Source of the DNA: Vibrio thalassae
Lineage (GTDB): Bacteria > Pseudomonadota > Gammaproteobacteria > Enterobacterales > Vibrionaceae
Assembly: GCF_900089835.1 (NCBI RefSeq)
Contig: NZ_OANU01000010.1
Location: forward strand, 19,371-83,370
DNA length: 64,000 bases
Direction: 5' to 3'
Every line of letters starts with the position of its first letter. The first letter of the stretch is position 1. The translations under genes were made by a program, and so were the position numbers. The notes under the pieces were generated by a model. The model saw only the letters and a list, made by a program, of their open reading frames with translations. It was not told where the DNA came from and searched no databases. Positions 18,816 through 28,896 of the stretch are shown here, piece after piece.

Positions 18816-20030
18816 TTACTGGCTATATGTGCTTAAGAATTTTTCAAATCGACCGATCGCCATTTCCAGATCTTCGATATGTGGCAATGTGACGATGCGG
18901 AAGTGATCCGGTTTAGGCCAGTTAAAGCCGGTGCCTTGCACCAGTAGTACTTTTTCCTGTTTCAAGAAATCTAGCACCATACGTTGGTCATCTTTGATGC
19001 TGTATATCTTGGTGTCGATCTTCGGGAATAAATACATGGCGCCTTTGGGCTTAACGCAAGAGATGCCAGGAATTTGAGTAATCAACTCATAGGCTTTATC
19101 TCGCTGTTCCAACAAACGGCCGCCTGGCAAGATAAGCTCGTTAATGCTTTGATAGCCACCTAATGCGGTTTGAATCGCATGTTGCATTGGAACGTTCGCG
19201 CACAAACGCATTGAAGCGAGCATCTCAAGACCTGCAATATAACCTTTAGCGTATTCTTTAGGTCCGGTCATAAACATCCAACCACCGCGGAAGCCACAAA
19301 CGCGGTATGACTTAGATAGACCGTTAAAGGTCACAACCAAGACGTCTTCTGTTAGGGTTGCAACCGAAGTGTGAGTCGCACCGTCGTAAAGAATTTTGTC
19401 GTAGATCTCATCGGCGAAGATGATTAACTTGTGCTGGCGAGCAATTTCTACCACTTCAAGCAAGAAATCGCGGCTATACACTGCGCCCGTTGGGTTATTC
19501 GGGTTGATCAGCACGATACCACGTGTCTTTGGTGTGATTTTCTTCTTGATATCGTCTAGGTCGGGGTACCAGTCAGCTTGTTCGTCGCATAGGTAATGCA
19601 CAGGACTACCACCGGAAAGAGAAACGGCCGCAGTCCACAACGGATAATCAGGAGCGGGAACTAACATTTCATCTCCGTTGTTTAACAGAGCCTGCATCGC
19701 CATTACAATAAGCTCCGATGCACCGTTGCCGATGTAGACATCTTCAACGTCTAGGCTACGAATCCCTTTACGTTGATAATGTTGAACCACAGCTTTCCGT
19801 GCGGAGTATATACCTTTGGAATCACAATATCCTTGAGATGTCGGTAGATTCCTGATGACATCGACTAATATTTCATCAGGGGCGTCAAAACCGAATGGGG
19901 CTGGATTACCGAGATTGAGTTTCAGTATTTTATGTCCCTCTTCCTCCATGCGCTTAGCATGTTTGAGTACAGGGCCCCTAATGTCGTAGCAGACATTGTC
20001 GAGTTTTGACGACATCTCGATATTTTTCAT
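18816..20030 (-). CDS. alaA: Alanine transaminase AlaA
   Basis: PLP-dependent class I aminotransferase of 404 residues that makes alanine from pyruvate and glutamate. The PLP lysine sits in GLSKSYRVCGFRGGW, with the upstream NPNNPTGAVYS and FADEIYDKI motifs of the fold. The N-terminus (about 10-40) with KLNLGNPAPFGF is typical of AlaA. It is divergent from menF with about 230 bases between the starts. Confidence 0.93.
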   Translation of the reverse strand: MKNIEMSSKLDNVCYDIRGPVLKHAKRMEEEGHKILKLNLGNPAPFGFDAPDEILVDVIRNLPTSQGYCDSKGIYSARKAVVQHYQRKGIRSLDVEDVYIGNGASELIVMAMQALLNNGDEMLVPAPDYPLWTAAVSLSGGSPVHYLCDEQADWYPDLDDIKKKITPKTRGIVLINPNNPTGAVYSRDFLLEVVEIARQHKLIIFADEIYDKILYDGATHTSVATLTEDVLVVTFNGLSKSYRVCGFRGGWMFMTGPKEYAKGYIAGLEMLASMRLCANVPMQHAIQTALGGYQSINELILPGGRLLEQRDKAYELITQIPGISCVKPKGAMYLFPKIDTKIYSIKDDQRMVLDFLKQEKVLLVQGTGFNWPKPDHFRIVTLPHIEDLEMAIGRFEKFLSTYSQ

Positions 20031-20258
20031 TGCTATATTCCTAAAAAATCGGTTATTTCTTTACTAAATTACACTAAATCGCCTTTTGGGAGAATAAAAA
20101 TCTACATAAAGTGAAGATTAAAGATTTGATATGAGTTAGGTGGTAATGAGCCACTTAACAATGCGAGCAATTAAAGCGTGTGTTTCTTGATCTATGTAGT
20201 TGGTATAAATAGAGTATCTCGTGTATATAAGATTAAAAGTTACAGTTTTGAGGTTGAT

Positions 20259-21566
20259 TTGTCTCATTTAACAAAAGCTATCACTCAGCTTGTTGAAAAA
20301 TTAGAGCGTGCGCCACAAGGCACTAAGCGTCTAGAACAAGAACTACTGGGTCCACCAAACACCCATTGTATAGACTGGTTGGACACACAGCCTCATTATC
20401 CTAAGTTCTACTGGCAGTCGCGAGACACCCGTGAAGAGGTGGTCGCACTTGGTCAGTTGCACACATTTTCTGAGCCGGCCCCAGCTTACACCATTTTGAG
20501 CGATAACCAGCGAGTTTGGGGCGGTCGTTCTTTTGACGGTCATTCTGAGAAAAATCGTCGCTGTATGTCTGCGTTTTTCTTTTTACCTCAAGTGGAATTG
20601 ATCCGTTTCGATGATGGCTGGCGCCTCGCGGTCAACATTGGAATGAGTAAAGAGGTCTCGATTCGAGCATTAAAGCAGCTGGTTGCCGATGCAAAAGAAT
20701 TAGCGCCACTTGCAAGCGATATTGTCTCTTTAAGTCATACGCCAGAGAAAGCGCGATGGTGTGAGTTGGTTGAGGACGTGTTGAAAGGCATTGAGCAAGA
20801 CAAGTTTAAGAAAGTCGTGTTGGCTCGTAAAACTTGTGTCGATCTTAAACATTCAATATCTCCTGCGCAGCTACTTAAAGCGAGTTACATTCAAAACCAT
20901 CATAGCTTTCACTTCCTGATGGCGTTGTCTCCGGAACATGCCTTTGTTGGCTCCACTCCTGAGCGTCTGTATCGACGAGTTGGGCTGGAGTTAGAGACAG
21001 AAGCCTTAGCCGGAACTATTGGCCGTGGTGGGAATGCGGCTCAAGATATGGAACTGGCAAACTGGCTTACTCAAGACCATAAAAACATCAATGAAAACCA
21101 ATATGTCGTTGATGATATTCTGCACAGTCTATCGCCTCACTCAGAACAAGTGCATTTAGAGACTGAGCTTCGTTTGGTGCGACTACGTAAAGTTCAACAC
21201 CTTAAAAGAAACATCTTGGCGCATTTACATCAAGGTATTAATGGTGTGCAGTTATTGCAAGCCTTACAGCCTACGGCGGCGGTGGCTGGGCTACCTAGAG
21301 CGGAAGCCATGCAGTATATCCAAGACAATGAACCGTTTGCTCGAGGTTGGTATGCAGGTTCGGTGGGCTATCTAAGCCATGAAAAAGCAGAGTTCTGTGT
21401 CGCAATACGAAGCGCGCTGCTCGTTAAGGATGAATTGCAACTCTTTGCTGGTGCTGGGATTGTTCCGGGCTCCATTGCGGACGATGAGTGGCAAGAATTG
21501 GATAAAAAGATGTCTACATTGCTGAGCTTAATTTCTGACCAACCTTCATTAGGTGTTGCCTCATGA
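20259..21566 (+). CDS. menF: Isochorismate synthase MenF
   Basis: First enzyme of menaquinone synthesis, converting chorismate to isochorismate. The C-terminal chorismate-binding domain contains KVVLARKT, FVGSTPERL and TEALAGTIGRGG. I place the start at TTG 20259 (MSHLTKAITQ), with GAGG five bases upstream; an ATG at 20178 is in frame, but the extra 27 residues do not look like a MenF N-terminus. About 435 residues. The last four bases overlap menD, and the men genes form one operon in the E. coli order. Confidence 0.92.
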   Translation: MSHLTKAITQLVEKLERAPQGTKRLEQELLGPPNTHCIDWLDTQPHYPKFYWQSRDTREEVVALGQLHTFSEPAPAYTILSDNQRVWGGRSFDGHSEKNRRCMSAFFFLPQVELIRFDDGWRLAVNIGMSKEVSIRALKQLVADAKELAPLASDIVSLSHTPEKARWCELVEDVLKGIEQDKFKKVVLARKTCVDLKHSISPAQLLKASYIQNHHSFHFLMALSPEHAFVGSTPERLYRRVGLELETEALAGTIGRGGNAAQDMELANWLTQDHKNINENQYVVDDILHSLSPHSEQVHLETELRLVRLRKVQHLKRNILAHLHQGINGVQLLQALQPTAAVAGLPRAEAMQYIQDNEPFARGWYAGSVGYLSHEKAEFCVAIRSALLVKDELQLFAGAGIVPGSIADDEWQELDKKMSTLLSLISDQPSLGVAS

Positions 21567-23278
21567 GCTACAACCAAGCTGCTTTAAATAGAGTTTGGAC
21601 TGAAATCATGATGGAAGAGCTTTATCGCCAAGGGGTAAAACACGTTTGTATTGCACCTGGTTCACGTTCAACGCCACTGACTCTTGAAGCTGTCGAGCAT
21701 CCCCATTTAAAGGTTCATACCCATTTTGATGAACGTGGTTTAGGGTTTTTAGCCTTAGGTCTTGCTAAATCCAGTCAATCGCCAGTGGCCGTCATTGTCA
21801 CCTCAGGTACCGCGGTAGCAAATTTACTGCCAGCGGTGGCTGAATCGCGACTGACGAAAGAAAAGTTAGTATTGTTGACTTCTGACCGTCCAATTGAACT
21901 GGTGCAATGTGGAGCGAATCAGGCCATTGATCAATTGGGTATTTTTTCCCAGCATGTGACTGAGGCAGTGAATCTGCCATCACCCTCCACTCAGGTTCCA
22001 GCAGCATGGTTACTGTCGACAATCGACCATGCCTTCTCGCTTCAAGAAAAGCGCGGCGGTAGTATTCATTTTAACTGCCCTTTCCCTGAGCCTCTTTATG
22101 GCGGTGAAGACAAAACGGCATTTTCTGACTATGTGCAAAGCATCGCCAAATGGCGAATGGCATCGACGTGTTTCGTCGAATATCCTTCTCCAACTGCGGT
22201 TGACTACGTTGCCCAGATTAACGCCCTCAATCTGAGTAACCGAAAAGGCGTGATCATAGTTGGCAGTGTATCTCTGGCTGTGGCGCAACAAGCCGGGCTA
22301 CTGGCACAGCAGTTAGGTTGGCCACTCCTTTGTGATCCACAGGCAGGTATAGGTGGCGATTGGCAGCGTTACGATATTTGGCTTCAGAATCCACAAGCAT
22401 CAGGTCTATTGTCACAAGCCGATACTGTGCTGCAGGTCGGAGCAAGGCTGGTGTCTAAACGCCTAAACGCATGGCTGAAGTCACACGCTCAACATAGCGA
22501 ATATCTGCTCTTAAGCGAGTTTGATGACAGACTCAACCCAGACCATGTGACATTAAGGCACTACCAAGTCAACATCGAACAGTGGTTAGAATCCGCACTG
22601 CGTGCGCGCAAACATAGTCAACACGCAGGGTGGGGCGATAAGCTGAAATCATGGTCGGGATTAGTCCCAAGATTAGCGCCAACTCGACGTCACCTTACCG
22701 AGTTTGATGTCGCGTGCAGTATTGAACGACTGCCAAACAACATTAATCTGTTTTTAGGCAATAGTCTTATCGTTAGGCTGGTAGATATGCTGGCCAATCC
22801 AAAAGGGATTGAAACCTACAGCAATAGGGGCGCTTCAGGGATTGATGGTTTGGTTGCCTCGGCAAGCGGTGTTCATCGAGATAAAGGCCGTTCTACCGTC
22901 TTATATTTGGGCGATACATCACTGTTATACGACTTAAATTCTTTGTCTCTCTTTACTCACACCCAAGCACCCTGTGTTATCGTCGTCACTAACAACGATG
23001 GCGGTGCTATCTTTGACATGCTACCCGTCCCACAAGATAAAAAAGTTCGCTGCTACCAAATGCCTCACGGTTTGCGTTTTGAACATGCAGCGGCTCAATT
23101 TGGGTTGGGCTATTGTATGGTCAAATCACGCCAAGATCTCGATGCCCAAATACAGCAACACTTGGTCAGCGGACAAGGCTCACTATTAATTGAAACTGTC
23201 ACAGCCAGTGATGAAGTCGCTGATATGATTCGTCAACTTGGTCGCGACATCAGTTCGTTTCAGACTCATGCTTCATAG
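21563..23278 (+). CDS. menD: SEPHCHC synthase MenD
   Basis: Thiamine-diphosphate enzyme joining 2-oxoglutarate to isochorismate; 571 residues. The N-terminal pyrimidine-binding domain contains APGSRSTPLTLEA and DERGLGFLALGLAKSS; the C-terminal diphosphate-binding part has SNRGASGIDGL and the metal-binding LGDTSLLYDLNSL...NNDGG. Its start overlaps menF by ATGA and its end overlaps menH by 11 bases, so translation is coupled. Confidence 0.96.
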   Translation: MSYNQAALNRVWTEIMMEELYRQGVKHVCIAPGSRSTPLTLEAVEHPHLKVHTHFDERGLGFLALGLAKSSQSPVAVIVTSGTAVANLLPAVAESRLTKEKLVLLTSDRPIELVQCGANQAIDQLGIFSQHVTEAVNLPSPSTQVPAAWLLSTIDHAFSLQEKRGGSIHFNCPFPEPLYGGEDKTAFSDYVQSIAKWRMASTCFVEYPSPTAVDYVAQINALNLSNRKGVIIVGSVSLAVAQQAGLLAQQLGWPLLCDPQAGIGGDWQRYDIWLQNPQASGLLSQADTVLQVGARLVSKRLNAWLKSHAQHSEYLLLSEFDDRLNPDHVTLRHYQVNIEQWLESALRARKHSQHAGWGDKLKSWSGLVPRLAPTRRHLTEFDVACSIERLPNNINLFLGNSLIVRLVDMLANPKGIETYSNRGASGIDGLVASASGVHRDKGRSTVLYLGDTSLLYDLNSLSLFTHTQAPCVIVVTNNDGGAIFDMLPVPQDKKVRCYQMPHGLRFEHAAAQFGLGYCMVKSRQDLDAQIQQHLVSGQGSLLIETVTASDEVADMIRQLGRDISSFQTHAS

Positions 23279-24122
23279 TCAGTTTGTTCAAGCACAAAAA
23301 GGAAAAGCCGGTGGAAAGCCTCTCGTGGTGTTTCTGCACGGCTTTTTAGGTGCGGGCGATGACTGGAAAGCGGTGAAGGACTATTTGACCGGTTACGATA
23401 AACTATTTATCGATTTACCTGGACATGGAGAAAGCCACTCGATCCAAAGCACAAGTTTTGATGCCGTTTGCGGATTGATTCACTCAAGCGTACTAAAATG
23501 TATTGAAACACAAAAGCAAAGTGCCACAAGGCCGATATGTTTGGTAGGCTATTCATTGGGCGCTAGGCTTGCGATGTACTTTGTGACGGAGTATTTCAAA
23601 ATCCAGAGTCACCTAACTCCAGTTTTAGTGGCGGGGCTTGTCATTGAGGGCGGTAATTTTGGCTTGGACTCACAGGCAGCGCGTCACGCTAGGCTTGCCA
23701 ATGATCTAGCATGGTCAGAGCGATTCAAAAATGACGATATTGCAGAGGTTTTAAGCGATTGGTATCAACAACCGGTCTTTTCTTCCTTAAATCATGAGCA
23801 AAGACAACATTTGATTGCCAAACGAAGTGTTAACCTTGGTGATAAGTTAAGTCAGATGCTGATGTCGACATCGTTAGCCCATCAACCGGATTTACTGCCC
23901 CAGATACGGCAGCTGCAATTCAGTAATGGCAGTCGGCCTTTGTATATCACAGGCGAACGGGACAAAAAATTTACTGCTCTAGCAAAACATAGCCATCTTG
24001 ATTGTCAGATCATTATGGGTGCTGGGCATAATGTGCACAAAGAGCAGCCTGAAGTCTTTGCTTCGGTGCTACTTGGTTATCTAGAACAAATGGGCGAAAG
24101 CCCGAGAAAAAAATTGGAATAG
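23268..24122 (+). CDS. menH: SHCHC synthase MenH
   Basis: Alpha/beta hydrolase-fold enzyme that eliminates pyruvate from SEPHCHC. The nucleophile elbow is GYSLGARLAM, the oxyanion strand HGFLGAGDDW, and the C-terminal histidine GAGHNVHKEQP. ATG 23268 gives about 284 residues and overlaps the end of menD; an earlier in-frame start at 23238 is less likely. It lies three bases before menB. Confidence 0.92.
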   Translation: MLHSQFVQAQKGKAGGKPLVVFLHGFLGAGDDWKAVKDYLTGYDKLFIDLPGHGESHSIQSTSFDAVCGLIHSSVLKCIETQKQSATRPICLVGYSLGARLAMYFVTEYFKIQSHLTPVLVAGLVIEGGNFGLDSQAARHARLANDLAWSERFKNDDIAEVLSDWYQQPVFSSLNHEQRQHLIAKRSVNLGDKLSQMLMSTSLAHQPDLLPQIRQLQFSNGSRPLYITGERDKKFTALAKHSHLDCQIIMGAGHNVHKEQPEVFASVLLGYLEQMGESPRKKLE

Positions 24123-24125
24123 AGC

Positions 24126-24992
24126 ATGGCTAAAACAGTTGGACTAACAGAAGAAGAACTTTACGCGCCAGTGAATTGGGCTGACGTAACCGGCGATTTC
24201 GAAGATATTCAGTACCACAAATCTGAAGACGGTATCGCGAAGATTACGATTGCCCGTCCTCAAGTTCACAATGCATTCACCCCAAGAACGGTCAACGAAA
24301 TGATCAAAGCGCTAGCGGATGCTCGTTATGATGAAAGTGTTGGTGTGATCATTCTTACCGGTTTAGGTGAAAAAGCTTTCTGTTCTGGTGGTGACCAAAG
24401 TGTTCGTGGCGACTACGGCGGCTACCAAGATGATTCAGGTACTCATCACCTAAATGTCCTAGACTTCCAACGTCAGATCCGTACTTGTCCTAAACCAGTT
24501 ATTGCTTCTGTAGCTGGCTGGGCAGTGGGGGGCGGTCATGTTTTGCACATGATGTGTGACCTAACGATTGCCGCGAAAAATGCTCAGTTTGGCCAAACTG
24601 GTCCGAAAGTAGGTTCCTTTGATGGGGGGTGGGGGGCGTCTTATATGGCTCGTATCGTTGGTCAGAAAAAAGCACGCGAAATCTGGTTCTTATGCCGCTT
24701 TTACGATGCACAAGAGGCGTTAGATATGGGACTCGTTAACACAGTCGTGCCGCTTGAAGATCTGGATAAAGAGACCGTCCGTTGGTGCCGTGAAGTGCTT
24801 CAACATAGTCCAATGGCGCTTCGTTGTCTGAAAGCAGCTCTGAACGCGGACTGTGATGGTCAAGCTGGCTTACAAGAGCTAGCAGGTAACGCAACGATGA
24901 TGTTCTATATGACTGATGAAGGTCAGGAAGGGCGTAACGCATTTAATGAAAAGCGTCGTCCAGACTTTAATAAATTCCCAAGAAACCCATAA
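24126..24992 (+). CDS. menB: Naphthoyl-CoA synthase MenB
   Basis: Crotonase-fold enzyme that cyclises o-succinylbenzoyl-CoA to 1,4-dihydroxy-2-naphthoyl-CoA; 288 residues. Typical motifs are [27 protein letters not shown] and the C-terminal [12 protein letters not shown]. About 200 bases separate it from menC, the largest gap in the men operon; they contain the inverted repeat CCAAGGCA...TTGCCTTGG at about 25003-25024. Confidence 0.97.
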   Translation: MAKTVGLTEEELYAPVNWADVTGDFEDIQYHKSEDGIAKITIARPQVHNAFTPRTVNEMIKALADARYDESVGVIILTGLGEKAFCSGGDQSVRGDYGGYQDDSGTHHLNVLDFQRQIRTCPKPVIASVAGWAVGGGHVLHMMCDLTIAAKNAQFGQTGPKVGSFDGGWGASYMARIVGQKKAREIWFLCRFYDAQEALDMGLVNTVVPLEDLDKETVRWCREVLQHSPMALRCLKAALNADCDGQAGLQELAGNATMMFYMTDEGQEGRNAFNEKRRPDFNKFPRNP

Positions 24993-25190
24993 ACATTGGT
25001 ACCAAGGCATGTCTTTTGCCTTGGCGTCATGTTGTTTTGGCCATATTTAGATACATTTTATCCTCAATTACTGCGAGTAAATTTGGAACTCTTGAATCGA
25101 AATGTGGCCTAACTGCGGTGTATTTAGCGTCGCTGACGGGCTCGTGGTTTGTGTCAGCGGCGTGTACTTCCTATGAAGTGGGACTCTATT

Positions 25191-26192
25191 ATGAGACAAG
25201 CAAAACTCTACCGCTATCGTCTTCCTATGGACAGTGGCGTCATTCTTCGAGATCAAAAACTTACTCACCGAGATGGCTGGATTGTTGAACTTTCTGAGGA
25301 TGGTCGGGTAAGTTTAGGTGAAATCGCACCATTACCAGGATTTAGCCAAGAAACCCTCGAGCAAGCGGGTGTTGAAGCACAGGGTCAGTTAGAACTGTGG
25401 GTAAACGGTAACCGCATTGAGTTCGAACAGTGTACCCCTTCAGTGGCATTTGGTCTGTCTGCAGCCTTGATGGAGCTTTCTCGAACTCTACCTCAAGACG
25501 GTAATTATCGTGCTGCGCCTCTGTGCAGTGGCGACCCAGATGAATTGATACCGATACTCAACAATATGCAAGGCAGCAAGGTGGCTAAGTTTAAAGTTGG
25601 GCTCTATGAAACCATTAGAGATGGTATGTTAGTCAGTCTTTTTCTTGAATCAATCCCTGATCTGACACTGCGCCTTGATGCGAACAAAGCCTGGACCTTA
25701 GAGAAAGCGAAACAGTTCGCTAAACATATCTCACCGTCATTAAGGCAGCGAATTGCTTTTGTGGAAGAGCCTTGTCAAACGCCAGGAGATAGCGTGTCAT
25801 TCGCTCTTGATACCGGAATCGCTATCGCTTGGGATGAAACATTGCAGGCAGCGATTAAAGAACCTAATTTTTCCGTGAAAGAGCTAACGGGTGTGAAAGC
25901 GTTGATCATCAAGCCAACCTTGATTGGTAGCTTAGACAAGTGTATTCGCTTGATTGAAGAGGCGAAAAGTCATGCCATTCAAGTGGTCATCAGCTCAAGC
26001 TTGGAGAGCAGCGTCGGCCTTGGGCAATTAGCGAGGTTTTCTCATTGGCAAGTGCCCGCCGAAACACCGGGCTTGGATACTATGCAACTGTTTGGTGCGC
26101 AACTAGAAACCCCTTGGCCAGGTTGTTTGTTACCAGTTGAACGCTTAGAGGACCAAACATTGGTTTGGCAATCTGAGCCAACGAGTCTTTAA
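25191..26192 (+). CDS. menC: o-Succinylbenzoate synthase MenC
   Basis: Enolase-superfamily dehydratase that makes o-succinylbenzoate. Key residues visible are the KFKVGLYE lysine pair, the metal ligands in LRLDANKAW, VEEPC and WDETLQ, and the general base lysine in LIIKPTLIGS. I choose ATG 25191 (MRQAKLYRYRLPM), 333 residues, with AGTGGGA upstream, rather than ATG 25149. The stop TAA is immediately followed by the GTG start of menE. Confidence 0.92.
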   Translation: MRQAKLYRYRLPMDSGVILRDQKLTHRDGWIVELSEDGRVSLGEIAPLPGFSQETLEQAGVEAQGQLELWVNGNRIEFEQCTPSVAFGLSAALMELSRTLPQDGNYRAAPLCSGDPDELIPILNNMQGSKVAKFKVGLYETIRDGMLVSLFLESIPDLTLRLDANKAWTLEKAKQFAKHISPSLRQRIAFVEEPCQTPGDSVSFALDTGIAIAWDETLQAAIKEPNFSVKELTGVKALIIKPTLIGSLDKCIRLIEEAKSHAIQVVISSSLESSVGLGQLARFSHWQVPAETPGLDTMQLFGAQLETPWPGCLLPVERLEDQTLVWQSEPTSL

Positions 26193-27581
26193 GTGGCGGC
26201 GTCAACTTGTTTATGGGAGCACTGGGCACAGTCTGCTCCCACTCAAATCGCTTTAACCACTGTGCAGCGTCAGCTTACCTGGCTGGAGGTAAAGCAACAG
26301 GTTGTACAATATCGACATCAGTTGATTGATAGAGCCATTGTTCAAGGTCAGGTTGTTTGCCTCATAGGTCGTGCGCAAGAAACCTTAGTTTTTGCTTACC
26401 TTGCTTGTCTTGCGCATGGCGCCGTCCCCGCGATTGTTGCCCAGCAATCGGATGAATTACTCGAAGCCAAACTCTCAGCTCTGTATTTGAAAGATGAACC
26501 TGCGGTGGTGTGGAATTGCTGCAGTTCAACCGAGTTACCAAGTTTGCATTTTCAGTCACGCGGAACGAGCCAGCATAGGTCTGCGGTACCGTCCGATATT
26601 GATATTGCCTCCATTATCTTTACATCGGGTTCAACAGGTCGCCCCAAAGCCGTCGTGCATGGAGCAGAGCAACATATTGCATCTGCCAGTGGCCTCCTAG
26701 AGCGCTTTCGTTTTGTAGTTGGAGACAGTTGGTTGTTGAGTCTGCCAATGTATCATGTGTCTGGCTTAGGGATTGTGTGGCGTTGGCTACAGTCTGGCGC
26801 TGCAATAAAAATTGCCAGTGGAGACTTTCGCCAAGATATATCAGACGTGAGTCATGCATCACTGGTATCGACTCAGCTTAAGTGGATAGTGGATAATCAA
26901 TGGCCGACCAAGCTAGAACGAGTGCTGCTTGGAGGAAGTCATATTCCTTTGTCGTTGATTCAACAGGCCAAAGTACGTCATATCGACGCTTGGATGGGTT
27001 ATGGGATGACAGAAACCGCGTCGACCGTAACGGCTAAGCCAGTCGATGAATTGCCATCATCGGGTTATGTGTTACCACGCCGAAAACTCAAGTTGGATGA
27101 TGGCCGTATTTTTGTTGCAGGTGATACGTTGGCAAAGGGCTACTATTGGCAAGGGAGCATCCTGCCACTGGAGTTGCAGAGTCAATGGTTGGATACGCGA
27201 GATCTAGGGGAGTGGGTCAATGGCAATGAGCTGAGAGTTATTGGTCGTACTGATAATCTGTTCATTTCTGGGGGCGAAAACGTCCATTGTGAGGAGGTGG
27301 AAGCTGCCCTTAATACGCTACCAACTATTACTCAGAGTATCGTTATTGCCGTTGAAGATGAAGAGTATGGGGCGCGGTGTGTGGCTGTTGTGCAGTCCGC
27401 GGCATTACCCACACTCGATGAGCAAAGGCAGAGACTGGCGGAATTACTACCAAGATTCAAACAGCCTGTGGCGTATTTTCTATTGCCTGAGTCACTGTCA
27501 CGGTCAGGAATCAAAGTCTCGCGTGCTGAGGTGAAGAAGTGGCTGTCGCAATACCAATCCAATTATGTAGTTATTTCATAG
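26193..27581 (+). CDS. menE: o-Succinylbenzoate-CoA ligase MenE
   Basis: Acyl-adenylating enzyme (ANL superfamily) that activates o-succinylbenzoate with CoA; 462 residues. The phosphate-binding loop is FTSGSTGRPKA, followed by GYGMTETAS, the hinge region IGRTDNLFISGGENV, and a C-terminal lysine in SGIKVSRAEVKKW. The start is GTG directly abutting the menC stop. It is the last gene of the operon; an inverted repeat lies 27-68 bases downstream. Confidence 0.92.
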   Translation: MAASTCLWEHWAQSAPTQIALTTVQRQLTWLEVKQQVVQYRHQLIDRAIVQGQVVCLIGRAQETLVFAYLACLAHGAVPAIVAQQSDELLEAKLSALYLKDEPAVVWNCCSSTELPSLHFQSRGTSQHRSAVPSDIDIASIIFTSGSTGRPKAVVHGAEQHIASASGLLERFRFVVGDSWLLSLPMYHVSGLGIVWRWLQSGAAIKIASGDFRQDISDVSHASLVSTQLKWIVDNQWPTKLERVLLGGSHIPLSLIQQAKVRHIDAWMGYGMTETASTVTAKPVDELPSSGYVLPRRKLKLDDGRIFVAGDTLAKGYYWQGSILPLELQSQWLDTRDLGEWVNGNELRVIGRTDNLFISGGENVHCEEVEAALNTLPTITQSIVIAVEDEEYGARCVAVVQSAALPTLDEQRQRLAELLPRFKQPVAYFLLPESLSRSGIKVSRAEVKKWLSQYQSNYVVIS

Positions 27582-27607
27582 TCCAAAACTGAATTTTCAT
27601 TACCCAT

Positions 27608-27649
27608 TAGGCTCACCATAATAGAAAACATAGATACTGAGTGAGCCTA
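27608..27649. repeat. Inverted repeat downstream of menE
   Basis: TAGGCTCAC (27608-27616) and GTGAGCCTA (27641-27649) are perfect inverted copies separated by 24 A/T-rich bases. There is no T-run. It ends five bases before the ATG of a small open frame, so it could mask that start in mRNA or be an operator. Confidence 0.5.
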
Positions 27650-27653
27650 TGGA

Positions 27654-27863
27654 ATGAATAAATTATTGATTATCGCGATTGCACTGCAACTTGCTCTGGC
27701 CTTCTCTAGCGATGGGTTGACACGGGCACTTGCAGAGCTGACCGCCTTTCTGTTGACGGTCGTCCTGTTCTTTAACGTTAAACACGCAAAATTAGCGCAA
27801 GGCGATACTAAGAAAACATTAACCAAGCTAGAGAAGTCGCGGAAATCAACAACCACATTGTAA
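27654..27863 (+). CDS. Small membrane protein, 69 residues
   Basis: Unrecognised. Two hydrophobic stretches (about 3-16 and 29-41) are followed by a basic tail rich in Lys and Thr ([12 protein letters not shown]), suggesting a small inner-membrane protein with a cytoplasmic tail. The ribosome binding site is poor and partly inside an inverted repeat. Its last 56 bases overlap the convergent exporter gene. It may be real because the hydrophobic pattern is strong, but chance cannot be excluded. Confidence 0.45.
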   Translation: MNKLLIIAIALQLALAFSSDGLTRALAELTAFLLTVVLFFNVKHAKLAQGDTKKTLTKLEKSRKSTTTL

Positions 27864-28734
27864 TACCAAATAGCATTGGCTTACTGCCAGCCTGCTTAAG
27901 CTTATCAATTGAGATACTGCAGCCAATTAAGAACAGGCACACGACGAGTAGTTTCTTCGATACATCAAAAATACCCTGATATACCATCTCAAATTGAGGT
28001 AAGTAATCACTTACCAAAATGGCGGCGCAATAGAACAAAATAAAGTACGGAATGGTAATTTTATTCTTTTTGTTGCTAAAAATGGCCGCACTAACTAGTG
28101 CAACGGGAATAATCCATAAGGCGCGGGCTAATTTGAGCGTCGTGGCCGTGGTCAGTGCCTCCTCACCATAAGCAGAGGCAGCACCGACAACCGATGACGT
28201 ATCGTGAATGGCGATAGCAGCCCAGGTGCCAAACGTATGTTGGTCAAGGTTCAATGCATGACCAATCACTGGAAAAACGAATAAAGCGACAGAGTTGAGC
28301 ACAAAAACGGTTGCTAGCGCGATACCAATTTTCTCGTCATCGGCATTAATAGCTGGGGCAACCGCGGCGATTGCGCTACCACCACAAATTGCAGTACCTG
28401 ACGAGATGAGGTAGCCCGTTTGCTTATCTAACCCCATTCGGCGTGCTAAAAACCAACCTATGACGAGCGTACCAAGTATGGTGGCAACAATAATGCCAAT
28501 ACCATCGCTGGTGGCTTGCATCGCTTGATCTAAATGAATACCGAAACCTAAGCCTACGATAGAGTAAGCAAGCAGCTTTTTCGTGAATTTTGCTAAAGGA
28601 AGCGCGGTGGGAACCAAGCTAAAAGTAGTGAGGAAAAAGCCGAGAATCAAAGCAATAGGCGAAGATACCCAGGGGGTAAGACACGCAATGATCGCGAGAA
28701 AAAATAGTGGGTAAGAGCGTAACTGGGTGAACAT
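27808..28734 (-). CDS. YeiH/UPF0324-family putative sulfate exporter
   Basis: Polytopic membrane protein of 308 residues with about ten hydrophobic helices. Family signatures are [25 protein letters not shown] region near 105-125, [12 protein letters not shown] near 190 and the C-terminal [14 protein letters not shown]. Members are annotated as putative sulfate exporters and have been linked to sulfonate metabolism, but the substrate here is unknown. A ribosome binding site AAAGG lies right after the terminator of the upstream acyltransferase gene, so it should have its own promoter or rely on read-through. Confidence 0.85.
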   Translation of the reverse strand: MFTQLRSYPLFFLAIIACLTPWVSSPIALILGFFLTTFSLVPTALPLAKFTKKLLAYSIVGLGFGIHLDQAMQATSDGIGIIVATILGTLVIGWFLARRMGLDKQTGYLISSGTAICGGSAIAAVAPAINADDEKIGIALATVFVLNSVALFVFPVIGHALNLDQHTFGTWAAIAIHDTSSVVGAASAYGEEALTTATTLKLARALWIIPVALVSAAIFSNKKNKITIPYFILFYCAAILVSDYLPQFEMVYQGIFDVSKKLLVVCLFLIGCSISIDKLKQAGSKPMLFGITMWLLISATSLAWLMFS

Positions 28735-28745
28735 GGGGTACCTTT

Positions 28746-28771
28746 AATAAAAAGGCGAGAAATCTCTCGCC
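28746..28771 (-). terminator. Rho-independent terminator after the MFS-acyltransferase gene
   Basis: GGCGAGA (28754-28760) and TCTCGCC (28765-28771) form a stem with a four-base loop; on the minus strand TTTTTATT follows. It lies only 12 bases before the start of the YeiH-family gene. Confidence 0.75.
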
Positions 28772-28896
28772 ACTTAAAGGAATTGTATGAATTTCGCTAG
28801 ATCAACAAAACCTAAAATTATTTAACGAGCGTTCAGAAAAACTAAACGCCAATTATTTTGTTTTGAACAAGCCAGATCGCTATGTAGCAAATTTCA

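Noticed and set aside
25016..25288. 90-codon frame before menC
   Set aside because: It overlaps the menC start in another frame and is rich in Ser and Thr without a domain; the men leader explains the region.
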